Assembly: GCA_964437415.1 (NCBI GenBank)
Contig: CAYTGN010000019.1
Span: 14,435 to 78,434, forward strand
Source: CADEDV01 sp964437415
GTDB lineage: Bacteria; Bacteroidota; Bacteroidia; Chitinophagales; Chitinophagaceae
Direction: 5' to 3'
Length of the DNA stretch: 64,000 nucleotides
Part shown: positions 61,789 through 64,000 of the stretch, in pieces
How positions within the stretch are numbered: position 1 is the first letter of the stretch
Layout of the letters: each line of letters opens with the position of its first letter
The notes under the pieces: model-generated
Databases searched by the model: none
The model's input: the letters and a program-made list of their open reading frames with translations, nothing else
Told to the model about the DNA's origin: nothing
Program-made: the position numbers and the translations under genes

Positions 61789-64000
61789 ATGAGAAAAACA
61801 ATTCTTTTAACCCTGCTGCTTGCCCTGTTGCAAACAACATTGGCACAGGAGCAAAGAAAACAGGCAGTCGCCACCCGCAGCGAAGCCGCCATAAAAATTG
61901 ATGGCGATCTTACTGAGGATGCGTGGAAAACAGCTACCCGCATTAACGAGCTGACAGAAATGCGGCCCACCTTTAATAAGGCCGAAGATGTAACCAACCG
62001 TTCTGAACTGTACCTGCTCTACGATGATAATGCTGTTTATTTTGCAGGCATGCTTTATGAAACTAACCGGGACCAGATTTCTTCGGAACTATTGGGAAGG
62101 GATAACGTGGGTGTAAACGATTTCATCGGAATTATTTTAGACACCTACCAGGACCGCATCAACGGTCTCGGATTTTTTTTGACACCTCTGGGTGAACAAT
62201 TCGATATTAAATATGGCATGGGTAATGAAGATATGAGCTGGAACACCGTGTATATGACCGGAGCCCGCCTGCACGATAATGGCTGGTCATTTGAAATGAA
62301 AATACCCTATGCCGCCATCCGTTTCAGCAAAGACAAAATACAGAACTGGGGCATGCAGATCATCCGTCGTCGCAGCAAAACGGGACAACAATATTCGTGG
62401 AGCCCTGTTGACCCGACCAAATTCGGTTTTATGAACCAGGCCGGCGACCTCAGCGGCATCAGCGATATCAAACCACCGGTGCGGCTTTCCTTTTCTCCAT
62501 ATTTCTCCACCTATCTCACCCATAATGGAACCATTAATGGAAACAAAAGAACCAGCACTTCGGTGAACGGCGGAATGGATGTGAAATACGGCATCAGTGA
62601 TGCATTCACGATGGATATGACACTGATCCCCGACTTCGGGCAGGTGCAAAGCGATAACCAGGTGCTGAACCTTACTCCCTTTGAAGTCCGCTTCAATGAA
62701 TTCCGTACTTTCTTTAATGAAGGCACAGAACTTTTTAATAAAGGCAACCTGTTTTACAGTCGCCGTATCGGCGGGCAGCCTTTGAATTATTATAATGTAC
62801 ACAGCAAACTAAATCCAGGGGACAGGATCATCAGCAATCCTGCAGAAACCAAACTCATCAATGCCACCAAGATCAGCGGCCGCACCAAAAAGAAACTAGG
62901 TGTAGGTTTCTTCAATGCCATCACGAAAGCTCAATATGCAAAGGTGGAAACAACCGACAAAGAACAATATGAAATTGAAACAAGCCCCCTGACCAACTAT
63001 AATGTGATGGTACTGGACCAGGTGATGAAACACAATTCAAGTCTTTCTATAGTTAACACCAATGTGTGGCGCAGCGGTAATGATTATGATGCCAACGTAA
63101 CGGCTTTTCTCTGGGATCTTTACGACAAGAACATCAACTGGAACGCATGGGGGCAATTCACCCACAGCCGCCTTATCAGCAACGGGAAAACCACACCCGG
63201 CTATCATTACAATTTTTTTGGTGGAAAATTCAAAGGCCGTTTCAATTTTGATGTGCGCCGGCTTTTTGCCGATCAGAATTATAACCAGCGGGACATGGGC
63301 TTTTTCAACAATAACAACTATCTCGATCATGGCTCATGGATCGGTTACAAATGGATACAGCCAAAAAGTTTTTACAATAACCTTTACCTGAATTTCAACA
63401 TCAACTATTCGCAAATGCATATGCCAAGGAAATACCAGTCCTTCCGGCTGAATGCTAACATCAATGGTCAGATGAAAAACCTGTGGAGAGTGGGAATCAA
63501 TGCTGACTGGCGTCCCGAAAACCACGACTATTATGAACCCCGCATTGCCGGCAAGATGGTGCGGTTGCCTGGTTCATGGATGACCGGGTTCTGGATGACG
63601 ACCAATACGGCTAAAAAATACTATGCAACGGTTGAGGCCTATCACCGCCGCCTGCCCCGCTACCAGGCTCACGGTACTGACCTTTTCCTGAGTCAGAATT
63701 ACCGCTTCAGTGATAAGTTCAGCCTGGGTATTTCCAGTTTCACCCAACACTTTAATAACAACCTTGGCTTTGCTTTCATTCCGCAGGGAAGCGACAGTTC
63801 TGTTTTTGGATTGCGGCATCGCCGCACAGCAGAAAATGTGTTCAATGCAAAATTTAATTTTAATAATAAAATGGGGCTCACCTTCCGGCTTCGTCACTAT
63901 TGGAGCAAGGTGGAATACAACCGTTTCTTCCTGCTGAAGGATGATGGGTATCTCGAAAACCTGGCTACGGTGAGCAGGGACCCTAATACCAATGTGAACT
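61789..64000 (+). CDS. DUF5916-type outer-membrane protein with CBM9-like N-terminus (partial)
   Basis: Open from ATG at 61789 to the window edge, at least 737 codons, and so cut off by the window. A signal peptide (MRKTILLTLLLALLQTTLAQ) is followed by a carbohydrate-binding-like domain (AAIKIDGDLTEDAWKTA ... YLLYDDNAVYFAGML). The rest is a long strand-rich region with YGMG, WSFEMKIPYAAIRF and many aromatic strands. DUF5916 proteins of Bacteroidota have this plan and are believed to be outer-membrane barrels. The gene is easily missed because it has no stop in the window. Confidence 0.85.
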   Translation, partial: MRKTILLTLLLALLQTTLAQEQRKQAVATRSEAAIKIDGDLTEDAWKTATRINELTEMRPTFNKAEDVTNRSELYLLYDDNAVYFAGMLYETNRDQISSELLGRDNVGVNDFIGIILDTYQDRINGLGFFLTPLGEQFDIKYGMGNEDMSWNTVYMTGARLHDNGWSFEMKIPYAAIRFSKDKIQNWGMQIIRRRSKTGQQYSWSPVDPTKFGFMNQAGDLSGISDIKPPVRLSFSPYFSTYLTHNGTINGNKRTSTSVNGGMDVKYGISDAFTMDMTLIPDFGQVQSDNQVLNLTPFEVRFNEFRTFFNEGTELFNKGNLFYSRRIGGQPLNYYNVHSKLNPGDRIISNPAETKLINATKISGRTKKKLGVGFFNAITKAQYAKVETTDKEQYEIETSPLTNYNVMVLDQVMKHNSSLSIVNTNVWRSGNDYDANVTAFLWDLYDKNINWNAWGQFTHSRLISNGKTTPGYHYNFFGGKFKGRFNFDVRRLFADQNYNQRDMGFFNNNNYLDHGSWIGYKWIQPKSFYNNLYLNFNINYSQMHMPRKYQSFRLNANINGQMKNLWRVGINADWRPENHDYYEPRIAGKMVRLPGSWMTGFWMTTNTAKKYYATVEAYHRRLPRYQAHGTDLFLSQNYRFSDKFSLGISSFTQHFNNNLGFAFIPQGSDSSVFGLRHRRTAENVFNAKFNFNNKMGLTFRLRHYWSKVEYNRFFLLKDDGYLENLATVSRDPNTNVN

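Overview
The window is a Bacteroidota chromosome segment, most likely from the Chitinophagaceae or a close relative. The evidence is family content: several DUF3857/transglutaminase proteins, DUF418 membrane proteins, GLPGLI/DUF4412-type secreted proteins, a DUF5916 beta-barrel, ECF sigma factors paired with membrane partners, and a large type II-C Cas9 with 47-bp repeats. Bacteroidota-type promoters (TTTG, about 20 nt, TAnnTTTG) fit this, as do signal peptides on many genes and the absence of obvious Shine-Dalgarno sequences. A 100-N gap at 41055-41154 shows this is a scaffold, possibly from a metagenome.

Layout. 0-31 kb is mostly core and envelope sequence: an alpha-L-fucosidase, an M20 peptidase, an RRM protein, FabH, a cold-shock protein, a sialate O-acetylesterase and ClpB. 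These are followed by a serine hydrolase, a three-gene DUF3857/transglutaminase operon, QueG, an LVIVD lipoprotein, an ECF sigma factor with a membrane/barrel partner, BioA, an MBL hydrolase and two tandem DUF418 proteins. 31.1-43.7 kb is an accessory island. It holds a small basic protein, a HEPN-domain protein, an unrecognised protein, an XRE regulator, a divergent tracrRNA, cas9-cas1-cas2, a REP-associated Y1 transposase with REP elements, and a CRISPR array. 43.7-64 kb returns to core genes: rpsG-rpsL, ilvE, rdgB, a second ECF sigma/partner pair, a thioesterase, aroE with a ComA-family synthase, a TPR protein, yidC-pyrG, an amidohydrolase and the start of a DUF5916 protein. A structured repeat (49.24-49.52 kb) and a group II intron remnant (50.2 kb) lie inside this part.

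Main observations. (1) The CRISPR island is bracketed by an exact 30-bp direct repeat, at 31053-31082 and 43665-43694. The right copy is the tail of a DUF418 gene with its own stop and terminator, convergent with rpsG. This suggests that about 12.6 kb was inserted into the 3' end of the DUF418 gene. (2) The array contains 396 bp of phage-like coding DNA between two perfect repeats. It is either a giant spacer or an assembly jump through a phage between two protospacers. (3) The anti-repeat, nexus-like hairpin and terminator of a tracrRNA lie upstream of cas9 on the minus strand, so the array is read from high to low coordinates. (4) The degenerate repeat, split by a perfect 20-bp palindrome, lies at what would then be the upstream end of the array.

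How the genes work together. Cas9, Cas1, Cas2, tracrRNA and array form an apparently complete II-C system (no csn2 or cas4). cas9 is strikingly more AT-rich than cas1 and cas2, which suggests the cassette was assembled from different sources. Elsewhere the clearest functional units are the two sigma/partner pairs, the DUF3857 operon (one protein with an intact catalytic triad between two with substituted Cys and His), aroE-comA, and pyrG-yidC.
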